In this document: piece after piece, positions 1-10,306 of the stretch
How positions within the stretch are numbered: the stretch's first letter is position 1
Layout: each line of letters begins with the position of its first letter
Source of the DNA: Clarkia xantiana subsp. parviflora
Lineage: Eukaryota; Streptophyta; Magnoliopsida; Myrtales; Onagraceae
Assembly: GCA_036873135.1 (NCBI GenBank)
Contig: JAPTYO010000007.1
Coordinates: forward strand, 8,848,763-8,912,762
DNA length: 64,000 nucleotides
Direction of reading: 5' to 3'
The notes under the pieces: model-generated
Told to the model about the DNA's origin: nothing
Seen by the model: only the letters and a program-made list of their open reading frames with translations
Databases searched by the model: none
Made by a program: the position numbers and the translations under genes

Positions 1-831
1 AGGCATCCACATTAGTGGGGTTGTTGTTTTTCTTCCCACCCCCTTGTGTTAGGAATAAAGTTCAGAGTATTTTTTGCTAAACTTTAAAAGTTCAGGATGT
101 TGTTTGCAAATCAAGCCTAAAGAAAACATTGATCTTTGGGCTGCCTCGCGTAAACATCCTACCAATGGAGCCCGTTCAAGGCAGTGTTTCATGGATAAAA
201 GGACTAGCTTACATGCAGATGGTTTTATAAAGTATAAACGTGTCTTACCAAATACATCGGAGGAACATGTTTGATAATAATGTTAAAATACTCGTGTTAA
301 TTCTATTTAGTTCCAACTATAAGTGTAATGAAAATTTATTACTTTTAGCTTGAGAAACTAGAAGACGTATTATTACATACTATTATTTAAATGGGTCCAA
401 TATTTTTTTTTTAAAAACGTATTATAATAGTTTTACATAACATTTATTAAAAATAGAACCCATCTAGTTTAACATAACATATTCCTTAAATTTAAGGAAT
501 GCACAATGTAATACATAACTAATTTTTATTTATAAATTAAGTCATTTTATAATTATTACTAATATATTATTGCTGGTTGTTGGAAAATTTAATAATAAAA
601 TATATTTAAAAAATATAGTTAAGTAAAATTATTGGAGAACAAATATTATTTATGCGTGTAATAACTTTACGTATTATTTAAAGTGTACATAAATTTTTAC
701 GTGATAACTTTAAATAATAAAATTTATGTAAAACGATTATGAATGTTCTTAGGAAACTAACATCCGAAGCAAGCACTGAATGGAAACAATTTATCGAGGT
801 AGTAGACATTTTGTAAGAGCAAGAGTAATTG
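1..831. other. AT-rich flank, no gene recognised
   Basis: This stretch lies downstream of the terpene synthase stop codon and is strongly AT-rich after about position 270. A short open frame at 74-274 on the plus strand (66 codons, ending in SEEHV) has less biased codons than the rest. It could be a terminal exon or a decayed transposon fragment entering from outside the window. I do not recognise it. Confidence 0.4.
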
Positions 832-3800
832 TTAACTGAAACATAGTTTCATGTTCGGCCCTGCTATGATATTATCCCTTCGATTCATCGTACCATGTCC
901 CGAACTCTGTTTCTGCAGGGTGAAAACCTTCAATGAATAATATTGACACCTTTTGTAAACCATCTCCGTAACAAACGGAACCACCTTCTTCGTATCGACC
1001 GGTTTTTGTCGGGGCTGATGAGGTGGCAGCAGTGTTGCCGGAATCCGATGACGTGGCTTCACGCGAACTTTTATGGGAAAAATGAAAGCTTCGTGAATGT
1101 CATGGAGAAGTTCGGTATCAGTGTCGTAAAGGTTGGATGAGTTGAAGAACATGTTGAAGACTTTTAAGCAGGAGAGATGGAGCTGCTTGCACGACTTTGG
1201 GAGGTCGCAATGTTCATCTGATAGGACACATTGGATGAATTCTTGCCTCGTTACGTTGATTATCGATTGGACGTGTTTAATGGAGTCGTCTATTGACGCT
1301 TGTTTGTTCTCGTTTAAGTACAACCATACATAGTTGATTTTTCCTTCATCTTCTTCTTTCTGTACAGGAACAAAACCAATGATTAAAGGGTTAATAACCA
1401 AATTGCTTCCTCACATTTGTAATTCGTTACCTGAATTTTAATTTTTTATAATTGGATATCTAAACTTTTATTTTTAGAGGAATTTGCTACATTTGTTTCA
1501 ATTTCAATCAAATTGGATAGTAAATGATTATGTTTTCGTCACTTGGTCATTTTGATGTGTACCGAATATGGATTCAAAAATAACTTAAAAATATCGTAAC
1601 GAAATATCTTCAATTGGATGCTCAATTGAAATTTACGTCCGATTCGAACAATGCACTTCAATTAAGCATCCAATTGAATGTATTTTGCTGCAATTCTTTC
1701 AATTTATATATCTGAATCCATCTTTGTTACACATGAAAAGACTCCATGTGGCGGGAACGTACTTAGTTTTGGTCCAATTTGAGGAAAACTGAAATAGATG
1801 TAGCAATTTACTCAAAAATTAAAAGTTGAAGTAACCAATTTTAAAAAATCAAAATTCAAGTAGGAATTTACAAATGCTCATACGTTTGAGTTTGAGTAGC
1901 TATTTGAAAATCAACCCATAATTAAATGCATCATGAGGTTAAAAGTGAATAATGAAATAGTTACCGAGTAGCTTTGAATGTCATTAAGTAAGCGAGTTGA
2001 AAGCATGAGCAAGGATGTTATTAACTGATGTTCTGACCATAGTCGATGAACCGGGAACCGGGGACCGAGAAGACAGGACGCCGGAAGGACCATGGTGTGA
2101 GCTGCAATGGATGTCATTGCGTTTACAAGATACGCATCTACACATGGTTTGCTGCTTAATCCCTTTGCCCACCTAGCTTCCATTAGCCATGAATGGAACG
2201 TCTCATACCACTAAAAAAACATAAACATTAATTAGTTATGTGCATACAATTTCAGTACCCAAAAATAATCAGTAATATTGCGATTTTGTATCTCAATTTA
2301 TTTGTTTTTTTCTCATATAATAACCAATGCAACGAAAAGTCTTAATTTTGATCCATACGGAGAAGTCTGAATTTTCAAAAGTTAATTTGGAGGGTTTGAA
2401 TTTTCAACTTTATTGAACTTTGGTTTTCCGTACATTTTTAGGGTTAAATTTAACAGAATTGTGTTAAATGACACATTTTCCCATTTTAACTTTTTTTTAT
2501 TTAATACCTTATTTGAGAAAATGTGAAATGACAAAATTACCCCTGAAGTCAAATTAAGAAATGTTTTTTTTTGTTGCTTTAAGTGGCATTTTCGTCTTTT
2601 TAGGTCAAGCATGTGAGGGACACACTTTGGTCGGATGACATTTTCGGGATTTAATTTTATTCCGGTCACATGCCAAGTATGTGACCAAATTCCGTCAGTT
2701 TTAACGGCAAAAATTGACGGAGACCTCTTATATCAACAAAGTTGAAAATTTAGACCTTTCAAATTAACTTTTGAAAATTCAGACCTCTCCGGTTAACATG
2801 GGTCAAAATTCAGACATTTCATAGGTTATTAACCCTTTTTTTAAAGGGTTAAAGGTACTTTTCATGTGGTATCAAAAGTACTAAAAGCCACATTCGGTTA
2901 AACATGTGGTATCAAAAGTACATTTAACCCTTTTTTAAATATTCCATGGATGGTGTATTAGATTTATTACTTTTCACTTTTTCATTTTGGCGTTAAAATT
3001 AGTATTTGTACTTTTCTGAAGTATCAGATTTGTTGCTTATGATTTAAGCTTCTTTGATTCCTTTTTTTTTTGCCACTGAAAAGGAATGGACTAGTAGTTG
3101 CGACCCTAGACCAATCCAGCTACGTAATATTAGGCTCTCTTGTCGGTTTGAGGTTTTTTCCGACTATACTTAACGAAGAACTAGCACATGCATTAACCCG
3201 AACATAGCCACGCAAGCAGTCTAGTATAGTCAAGAAACTCAATTCTAATATGCCTGATGCGGTATCTAGACTAGACGAAACCTATTTATAACCTATCATC
3301 GCGAGGTGGTACTACTGAAAAGTTTCAAACATGAGACTTCGTATTCAAAGCTAAATATATTAAAAAAATGAGACATACGAGCTATACTTAAGATTGTGTT
3401 GTGTTTAGGTACTGAACCCTTTATATAATATATATGGGAGACAGTACTTACTAAGTGTCGGAGATTGTTGTTGATGTCTTCACCATTTTGTTGGAAGCAC
3501 TTGACTCTAACCTCGTTTACAAGATCATCCAGGGCTTCAAATATTGTCTTGCTGTGGCTGCATAACCCTTCCACATCCCACCTAATTTGTAATTAATTAT
3601 AATGTATTACTGAGAGAGCTGTTAATAATAATAATTAGCAATTAGCGTACCTCCGAACTGCATCTGTTAAGTTTTGAAGATCATCCATAGATCCTTCAAT
3701 ATCAAAGAAATCGTCGGCAACTGTAATTACAACCGCCGCCTTGGTGAGGATGAGCCTCACGTCGGAACTCCATGGCAGACAAGTGCTTGCAGCAAATGCA

Positions 3801-6800
3801 TAGTAACAATATCCTGTTTTCTCTCTACCAAATCCCATGTCACATAGCCCTCTTTCTTTGGACCACCTAATTAACATCTTAATTATTGCATAAATTATAT
3901 TTACGGGTTAATAACCTAAAAACAATCTCAACAATAGATCATGTTAGTTGTCTCAAATTTAAAATATTAATATTCGGCGTCTCAACTATCAGATTTGTTG
4001 CTTTCCATTTTTTCCGACATTAAAATTGGTGTTTTAAGTAATACAAACATGTTTTTAACTTTTTTAAATATCAGATTTGTCGCTTATGATTTAGGCTCAT
4101 CTGATGCTTAAAAAAATATGTTTTTGCTTCGTCGATTTTAAGAGAAAAGTGGAATTCAACTAATCTGATAGTTTAGAAAACCAAATATCAACATTTTAAA
4201 TCTGGAACAACAATTAACAACATGACCTATAGTTGAGACTATTTTTACTTCTTTTAACCCTGTATTTACTGATTAATTAAGAAACTAGAATTGGATTGAA
4301 TTTGAATGTGTTTAGATAAACTTATTGAGAGTATGCATATTCTATGTTTGAGGCTATTACTAGCCAAGTTGTCTATCTCCATTTCATACACATCTCCTTC
4401 CTCAACAAAAATTTCATATTTTTCCACTTTTACTTGATAAGTTAATTCCGCTAACTTAGTGATTACATTTCAACCGAATATTTTAAAAAAAGGGTAAACA
4501 CCTCTTAACTTCCTCAAGCTCGTTACAGTAAACTGATTGTCGAACTGTATAGTTTTTCACTGCGAGTTGTTGTAAATTCATCTTGTGAAGGCAAGACAAC
4601 CTAATAATGCATATGCATAAACAGATTAAGAAATTAATTAAGTTTTAGAAAATAATGTTTGAACTTAAACACAAAATATACCTAAGGTAGGATGATTTTC
4701 CCAACCACAAAGCACTTGAGGCTGTTTCTTCAATCCAGATTCGATTTTCAACATGGTCCATTCTTGCTGTCCAAGGAACTCTTAGTTCGTGTTCAATCTG
4801 CACAAAGATCGATCATACTTCCATTTTACTTCATACATATATACAGATATAACAAAATTCATGTATATATGCTTATTAATTGGTATATAATTAGGGTTAA
4901 GAACCTATAAACTGTCTGAAGTTTGTTTAATGTAAGATTTTGGTGTCTGAAGTTTAGAATGTTAAAATGGACAGTCCCAGGTTTCATTTTTGTTGAAATT
5001 TGGTGTCTCGGTGTGATTACTTTAGAGAAGTTAATCCCGACGAAACCGGCTGTCAAATAGGAGCTCTCATGCACGCTCCCTTCTCGTCACCCTGCCGGGA
5101 CCGTCACCTAAGAAGATGACCACATCCGTACAAGTAAATCTCGCTCTATTGTCGCTGAAAAACACTCCACACCACTCTGCTGGAAACATTTTCTTTCGGA
5201 TGTTCAAGTTTAGGGAGAAATTTGGCGATTTTATAAAAAGTAAAGAGTGGTGGATTATGAGTAGGCTTGGGCATAAAAACCGGTCCGGCCGGACTGGTTC
5301 GGAACTGGTCTGGAACCGGACCGTTTGGAACCGGTCCAGAGTGGACCGGTCCAAATTGGACTGGTTTGTAACCCCTAAATTGGAACCAGTCCAATGGGTA
5401 TACCAAACCAGTCCAATAAACCAGTCAGGACCGGACCGGTTTTGAACCGCTTTTTAGTAAAAAAAAAACGTTTTGACCGAGACTATTTTTTTTTAAAAAA
5501 AAAAACGGTTTTTGACCGGTTTTGACCGGTTTCTGACTGGTTTTGACTGGTTTTGGACCGATTTTTATTGATAAAACCGGTCCGACATATAAAACCGGTC
5601 CAGGAATTGTTTTTTTAAAAAACAGTCCAAAACCGGTTCTGGACCTGTTCAAACCAGTCCAGTTTTTTTAGACCAACCTAAGCCAAAAAAAAACCCTAGT
5701 TATTACTGAACCGGACCGTTTAAAACAGTTCCGGTCCGGAACCGGTTCGGCCTGAACCGGTTCAGTGCCCACCCCTAATTATGAGTGGGTGAAATGGTTG
5801 ATGAAAATGTTTGAATGGAGAGGAAAAGACGCCCGGAGACACCCAATTTCAACAAAAATAAAACCTGGGACTGCCCGTTGCAACATTTTAAACTTCAGAT
5901 ACTAAAATCTCACATGGAGCAAACTTTAGACAGTTTATAGGTTCTTTAACCCATATAATTACCATCTTATGCAAACTAGATGAGATATCTGCATTAGTTT
6001 GTGCTAATATTTTTTCAAGATACTTGCTGGCAAAAGATCTTGCTTCTACAAGTTGGACTTCACCGGAGAACATAAGATCAGTAGCTCTATACACATTAAG
6101 AAGCACGGTCGCAAAATCCTCGTAGTTTGTTTCAATGTGATCGCGGATTTCTTCGTCCTCTAAAAACCAACAAAAGAGTGCTGCACATAAACAAAGCTAG
6201 CTAACTATTAGTTCTACCAGATACTAATTACTCTGTTACTGTATGAATTAATTAAATACATGGATAATATATGATTAAGTAGTCTTAATTACTTACATGG
6301 TGATACCTGGTGACTGTTGATTCGAAGCAACCAAAATGCTAATGAATCCTTGTATAGTTCCGCAGCAACGCCATACATTGATTTTGGTGATGATTTTTTG
6401 TATCTGTAGTTCCTGAATTCAATCGGGAGATGTTTCAGCTTATATTCCTTGAAAACATAATATAAAAGAATAAGGACACATTCGAGTAAACATCAAATTC
6501 GGTAACATATTTCAAACGAATCAGTTAACCAACTGTATAAAACCTTAAGCAGATATGCAGTGCATACTTTTGAACTTTGAGTAGAAGGTGGTCAATCTCC
6601 GGGATGAAATGCTCGGTCAAACCCGACCTTGTCACTTGATTCATCATGACAAGCTCATGGAGTTCCTTGTCAACAAGATAAAATGATGGCACTGAAAAAT
6701 GTTACAAGAATTTAATCTATCAATACATATACGAGTTGCTCTTTCAAAATGTATACTTTTGGCATGGTAGCAGACATCGTATATATATATGTAATAGTGT

Positions 6801-9017
6801 TAAAAGAGCCTAAAAACAGTCTTAACTATTTGTTATGTTGCTAATCATGCTTACAGATTTAAAATGTTGATATCTGGTTAAAATTATATTTTTTAAATAT
6901 CAAATAAGTCTAAACCATGAACAACAAATATAATACTTTAAAAAGTGGAAAACGTGTGTATTTTATTGCTTAGAACGTCAATTTTAACGTCAAAATCAGT
7001 ATAAAAAAGTGGAAAGCAACATATCGGATAATTTGGATACTAGATATACACATTTTAAATTTGAAACAACGATTAGCAACGTGACTTATAGTTATGACTG
7101 TTTATAATTATTGACCCTATATAATACCTCCTCCATTAGAGCAGCTCTTTGTTAAAGATTGTAGATACGATAAGCATCTGGTATTTCCTGTTATCATGTA
7201 TGCACTTGCTGTGGCAGAGGGCGATTGAAATAAAGAACCATCACTGCTCAAGTTCTTGTCTATAATTTGCTTTAGAATATCAATATCATAGGATTGTACA
7301 GGCAATGCTTCTAGAAATAGTAGCAATGGTGAGTATTGGTGCTTCTCATCAAGTCCCTCCCTGCCACCAAATTAATCGCGCAAAGTGAAACAGATCCGTA
7401 ATATATAATCGGGTTAAGAACCCAAAAACAGTGGCCAACTTTACTATATCGCTGTTTCAGATTTAATATGTTGATATTTTGTGTCTCAATTATCATATTA
7501 GTTGATTTCCATTTTTTCTCTTAAAATTGGCCGAACAAAAACATAATTTTTAAGTATCAAATAAGCCAAAACCATGAGCAACAAATATAAAATTACGGAA
7601 AGTTGAAATATAACATGTTTTTGTTGCTTAGGACACTAATTTAACACTAAAATCAGTAAAAAAAAAGTGGAAAGCAAAAAATCTGATACTTGATATACAC
7701 TTAATATCAACATTTTAAATTTGCGACAATGACAAGTATGACTTATATTTGTGATTTTTTTTACAATCTTAGATAAATTATGCTAAAGTACGGCTAAGAG
7801 TAAACTGAAATATTTTTCTCACAAATTTGACCGAATTTATGCATAATCTATGTATATTACTTAGGTGCGTGTCTTAATATCCTATCTATCACTAATAATG
7901 ATATGTAAGACAAAATATTTTTTAAAAAAAATCGCCACTAAATATTTCAAAATTAGTAAGATATTAATTACTTTCGGAGAATATCATCCCTATTTTGAGA
8001 TAGTTCCACCAAGGTTCTGTTAAGATTCTCGCCGAAAGTGAGTTGGAGACCAGAAGCTCCGACAAGCTCAAGCATCGCCGGAAACATGATGGTGAACCAA
8101 CGAGGAACATCGCTCAGCTTCCGCTTCATTATAAGTCTCTCTGCATTTCTATGTACAAATTCCAACCCTATAGATCATGTTCAAACAATCATATATATGT
8201 TACTTAATGTGTTACAATCATATGTTACTTAATTTGTTAATATAAGGTGTGCGCATTAACTAACCGTCTCATAAATACTAACTTATGAGTGAAGTTATTT
8301 AGCACACTCTATAACATTATATTTATATGATATGCATGCTTAAACCAACAACTATTTATATATATTTTCTGTAACTTTCATTTTTTTTTTTTTCAGACGG
8401 GTCAATTAGTAACTTACTAGATGAATTTTGTGATATGAAATTTTAATAGCTAAATTTGTTTTTTTTTTCATAAATTACTAGTTGAATTTATACGAAATTA
8501 CAATAAATATTCCTCAAATTCAGCTAAACAACAAAAGGACATACAAGTTTCTTTTTTCATCCAACAACAAATTAAACGAAGCTATATATACAACTTTGTA
8601 TAATTATTTGAAGTAGCAATTAAAGTAATTTGCTAATAAATTAACCATATATATACCTTTATGAATCCTGTCGGGAGCAAGTTGCCACCTTTTGAGTGCA
8701 ACTAAGCAAGCCAAGGTTGCTAGAAGGTAATCCAGGGTGACGTCGTCATCATCAGCTTCTGCCCAGAAACCTTGTGGTGTCTGGTTATGGATGATCCATT
8801 CCAGACAATTTTGAAACATGGGTCGAGCTGGTTGGTGATGAGGATGAGGATGAGCTGGGATGAGGGCGAGCCAAGCAGTATCATAAGGTGAATTTGACAG
8901 AAGAAGCAAATTCTGGGTATTATAATTACAACATAATGATTCTCTCTTAACAATATCCACAAGAGACTGCAATTCTGATGATGAGGATTTTGTTATTATC
9001 TCACCATCCTGCACCAT
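832..9017 (-). CDS. GES: (E,E)-geranyllinalool synthase-like diterpene synthase (TPS-e/f)
   Basis: Class I diterpene synthase expected to convert GGPP to geranyllinalool, the precursor of the herbivore-induced volatile TMTT. Exons on the minus strand: 9017-8657, 8167-7972, 7360-7128, 6691-6576, 6447-6297, 6180-5963, 4797-4682, 4600-4502, 3866-3651, 3581-3452, 2210-1965, 1359-832. They sum to 2610 nt, 869 aa, in frame; family members are about 870-880 aa. The N-terminus carries SPYDTAW and NQTPQGFW, then GSLFQSPSATASA. The metal-binding DDFFD is at about 548-552, after GFGREKT. NDIQSYSKE (NSE/DTE motif, 688-696) spans the last intron. No class II DxDD context was seen. The ATG at 9017 opens the first conserved exon. 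The exon 4/5 junction works only with a weak donor at 6575 (GTTCAA); the stronger donor at 6567 (GTATGC) would shift the frame. The last 75 or so residues are family-variable. Confidence 0.9.
1440..1900. repeat. Degenerate inverted-repeat element in GES intron 11
   Basis: The block has AT-rich imperfect inverted arms. The arm near 1725-1790 (ACATGAAAAGACTCCATGTG and what follows) is closely matched near 35940-35970 in the TIR-gene intron, so both are copies of one small transposon family. No clear target duplication was found here. Confidence 0.55.
2325..2835. repeat. Degenerate MULE-like MITE in GES intron 10
   Basis: The outer sequences are imperfect inverted copies: AATTTTCAAAAGTTAATTTG near 2370 returns reverse-complemented near 2757-2777, and both ends read as variants of TCTGAATTTTGACCC. 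The right edge is ATAGGTTATTAACCC, like the GGGTTAAT termini of the other MITEs in this window. I could not fix a duplicated target site. Confidence 0.55.
2841..2935. repeat. 95-bp fold-back repeat in GES intron 10
   Basis: Near-palindromic sequence: AAAGGGTTAAAGGTACTTTT at the left returns inverted as AAAAGTACATTTAACCCTTT at the right. The element TGTGGTATCAAAAGTAC occurs twice inside. It lies directly beside the larger degenerate MITE. Confidence 0.6.
3905..4260. mobile_element. MULE-type MITE in GES intron 8
   Basis: Terminal inverted repeats begin GGGTTAATAACC and end TTTTAACCC, with longer imperfect arms (left near 3920-3950, right near 4225-4245, both around TCATGTTRNT). The flanking 9 bp are TATATTTAC at 3896-3904 and TGTATTTAC at 4261-4269, an 8/9 match fitting the 9-bp duplication of Mutator-like elements. 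It is 356 bp long, non-coding, and related to the copies at 6797-7117 and about 7410-7775. Confidence 0.75.
4894..5952. mobile_element. 1059-bp MULE element in GES intron 6
   Basis: Starts GGGTTAAGAACCTATAAACT and ends with the inverted form closing in TTAACCC. The arms exceed 100 bp and also match around TTTCAACAAAAAT and CCTGGGACTG. The flanks are a perfect 9-bp target duplication, ATATAATTA, at 4885-4893 and 5953-5961. The right copy ends on the T of the exon 6 splice donor (5962-5961). No transposase frame is seen, so it is non-autonomous. A hAT element (5262-5777) is nested inside. Confidence 0.9.
5262..5777. mobile_element. Non-autonomous hAT element nested in the MULE
   Basis: Begins TAGGCTTGGGCA and ends TGCCCACCCCTA, with a perfect 8-bp target duplication ATTATGAG at 5254-5261 and 5778-5785, the hAT signature. 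The interior is dense in palindromic GC-rich words such as CCGGTCC, GGACCGG and AACCGG. Long apparent open frames here follow from this low-complexity sequence. A relative with the same vocabulary lies at 32348-32733. Confidence 0.88.
6797..7117. mobile_element. MULE-type MITE in GES intron 3
   Basis: Left end GTGTTAAAAGAGCC and right end ATTATTGACCC are imperfect inverted repeats, continued inside by CAGTCTTAAC against GTTATGACTG. The flanking 9-mers TATGTAATA (6788-6796) and TATATAATA (7118-7126) match at 8 of 9. The right copy ends on the T of the exon 3 splice donor (7127-7126). Same family as 3905-4260. Confidence 0.75.
7410..7775. repeat. Degenerate copy of the intron MITE family in GES intron 2
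   Basis: Starts GGGTTAAGAACCC and continues with the internal words of the 3905-4260 and 6797-7117 copies (ATATGTTGATATTT, then TATCAACATTTTAAATTTG inverted near 7710). The right terminus has decayed and no target duplication is visible. Confidence 0.6.
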
Positions 9018-9078
9018 GGTTGATTAATTAAGCAGCTGCTGCTAATTTGGTTTTCTGGGAAAGGAATGCACATATGCA

Positions 9079-9090
9079 TATATATATATA
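9079..9090 (-). promoter_or_regulatory. Candidate TATA region of GES
   Basis: A run of alternating TA on the minus strand about 65 nt upstream of the GES start codon. A TATA role is plausible from position only; the sequence is a simple repeat. Confidence 0.35.
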
Positions 9091-9099
9091 GTACAAGGT

Positions 9100-10106
9100 C
9101 GAGGGGAGATATAGGAAATTTATTTCCAAACTGTACCTGTAGTAGAAATCAGTAACAAAAATACTACCCTATCAATTTTTTTTTTTCCAATAATAATTCA
9201 ACCTGTGAATTGGCTCGTAAAAAAATTGTTGATTGTGCCTGCCTTTTAATTACCACTGGATTTCAAACAATTTACAAAACATGCCCTTGTGATTTCTTTC
9301 AGCAGATTTTTCACAAAAAAAATTCTGCATGCATAGCCGCACTCATTTTTTTTAATAAAATTATCCTTGAACCAGACTCATAATCTAATCGCCGCTTTTA
9401 CCAGGAACAAAAACAGTGATTTGTTGATAAACGGTACAGTGTTTTTACACATGTAGACAGACTTTTGGTTTTGGTAAAAGTGTCGATCCGATTATGAGTC
9501 GGGTTCATAAGCATTTTTATTAGCTTGAAATGTATTTTTGTTACTACCTAATAATTTCTACTATAGAGGCAGTTTGGAAACTAGGTACGAGATAATATGA
9601 GTGGATCTGGAATTGGAATAGGAATATGATAGTACGAAGCAAATGTGGGGTTAATTCACTCACCCGTCGCATCCAGGTTTCCAGCTAACTTCTTCCTTCC
9701 ATTATGCATATAAGATGATAACTTTTTGGATAACCCGTACAAAATAATATTTAAATGAATATATGAGCTATATATGATTTTTTTTGTGTGCCATACAAAA
9801 TTTGATAAAACTATGAAAAAATTCAATTAAATATAATTATAGAGAACAAAGATAAAAGATAACGTACGTATAGAATTAAAGTGCGACGATGATTATTATA
9901 TATATAAACAAAACTAGTATGGCCCGAGGGGGAGGCAATAAAGCTAGGACTTGACAGCCAAAAAATAATGGACCTAGTAGTTTTTATTTGTTTTTTTTGT
10001 CTTTCCAAAATTGCATATAGTATCTAAGGCTGAAAATTTTGACTAATAGTAATTAAGTATGTTTTTTTAATGAACTAATAAATTATAAATGGCTCAAAAA
10101 AAATTA
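9100..10106. other. Intergenic region upstream of GES
   Basis: No gene seen. It probably holds the GES promoter in its left part, a small fold-back repeat at 9366-9510, and AT-rich sequence up to the copia-type element. Confidence 0.5.
9366..9510. repeat. 145-bp fold-back repeat
   Basis: TTGAACCAGACTCATAATCT on the left returns inverted as ATTATGAGTCGGGTTCA on the right, with a second paired block around GCTTTTACCA and TGGTAAAAGTG. It looks like a small MITE or hairpin-forming repeat. Confidence 0.65.
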
Positions 10107-10111
10107 ATAAG

Positions 10112-10295
10112 TGTTATGAAAGTAGAGAGGTAATAGAAGAGAGAACTTGAGGATGTCTTATTATCACACATAAGGAGCCCTTATATAGGGATTACATATA
10201 CTTGTGGAGGAAGTAAATTTAATACTAGGAAAGTCTAAACAAGGAAGATGGTATATACACGTAATATTGAACATCCACTAAATATATTCATAACA
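10112..10295 (-). repeat. 3' LTR of the copia-type element
   Basis: Direct repeat of 12888-13071, with TG..CA ends. On the minus strand it contains CCTATATAAGGGC, a TATA-like promoter word, near 10172-10184. Differences from the other copy are few and mostly G to A. Confidence 0.82.
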
Positions 10296-10306
10296 CTCCC
10301 CCTTGG
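10296..10306 (-). other. Polypurine tract of the copia-type element
   Basis: On the minus strand this reads CCAAGGGGGAG, directly before the 3' LTR. This fixes the orientation of the element. Confidence 0.7.

Noticed and set aside
5116..5445. Open frames of up to 109 codons rich in GPV/RSG words
   Set aside because: They arise from ACCGG/GGTCC low-complexity repeats of the nested hAT element and are open on both strands.
8700..8790. DDDD run in GES exon 1 as a class II DxDD motif
   Set aside because: EADDDDVTLD lies near residue 88 in a linker-like position, far from where DxDD occurs in class II diterpene synthases.
9823..10008. 61-codon minus-strand ORF upstream of GES
   Set aside because: No motif, AT-rich, and not supported by splice signals.
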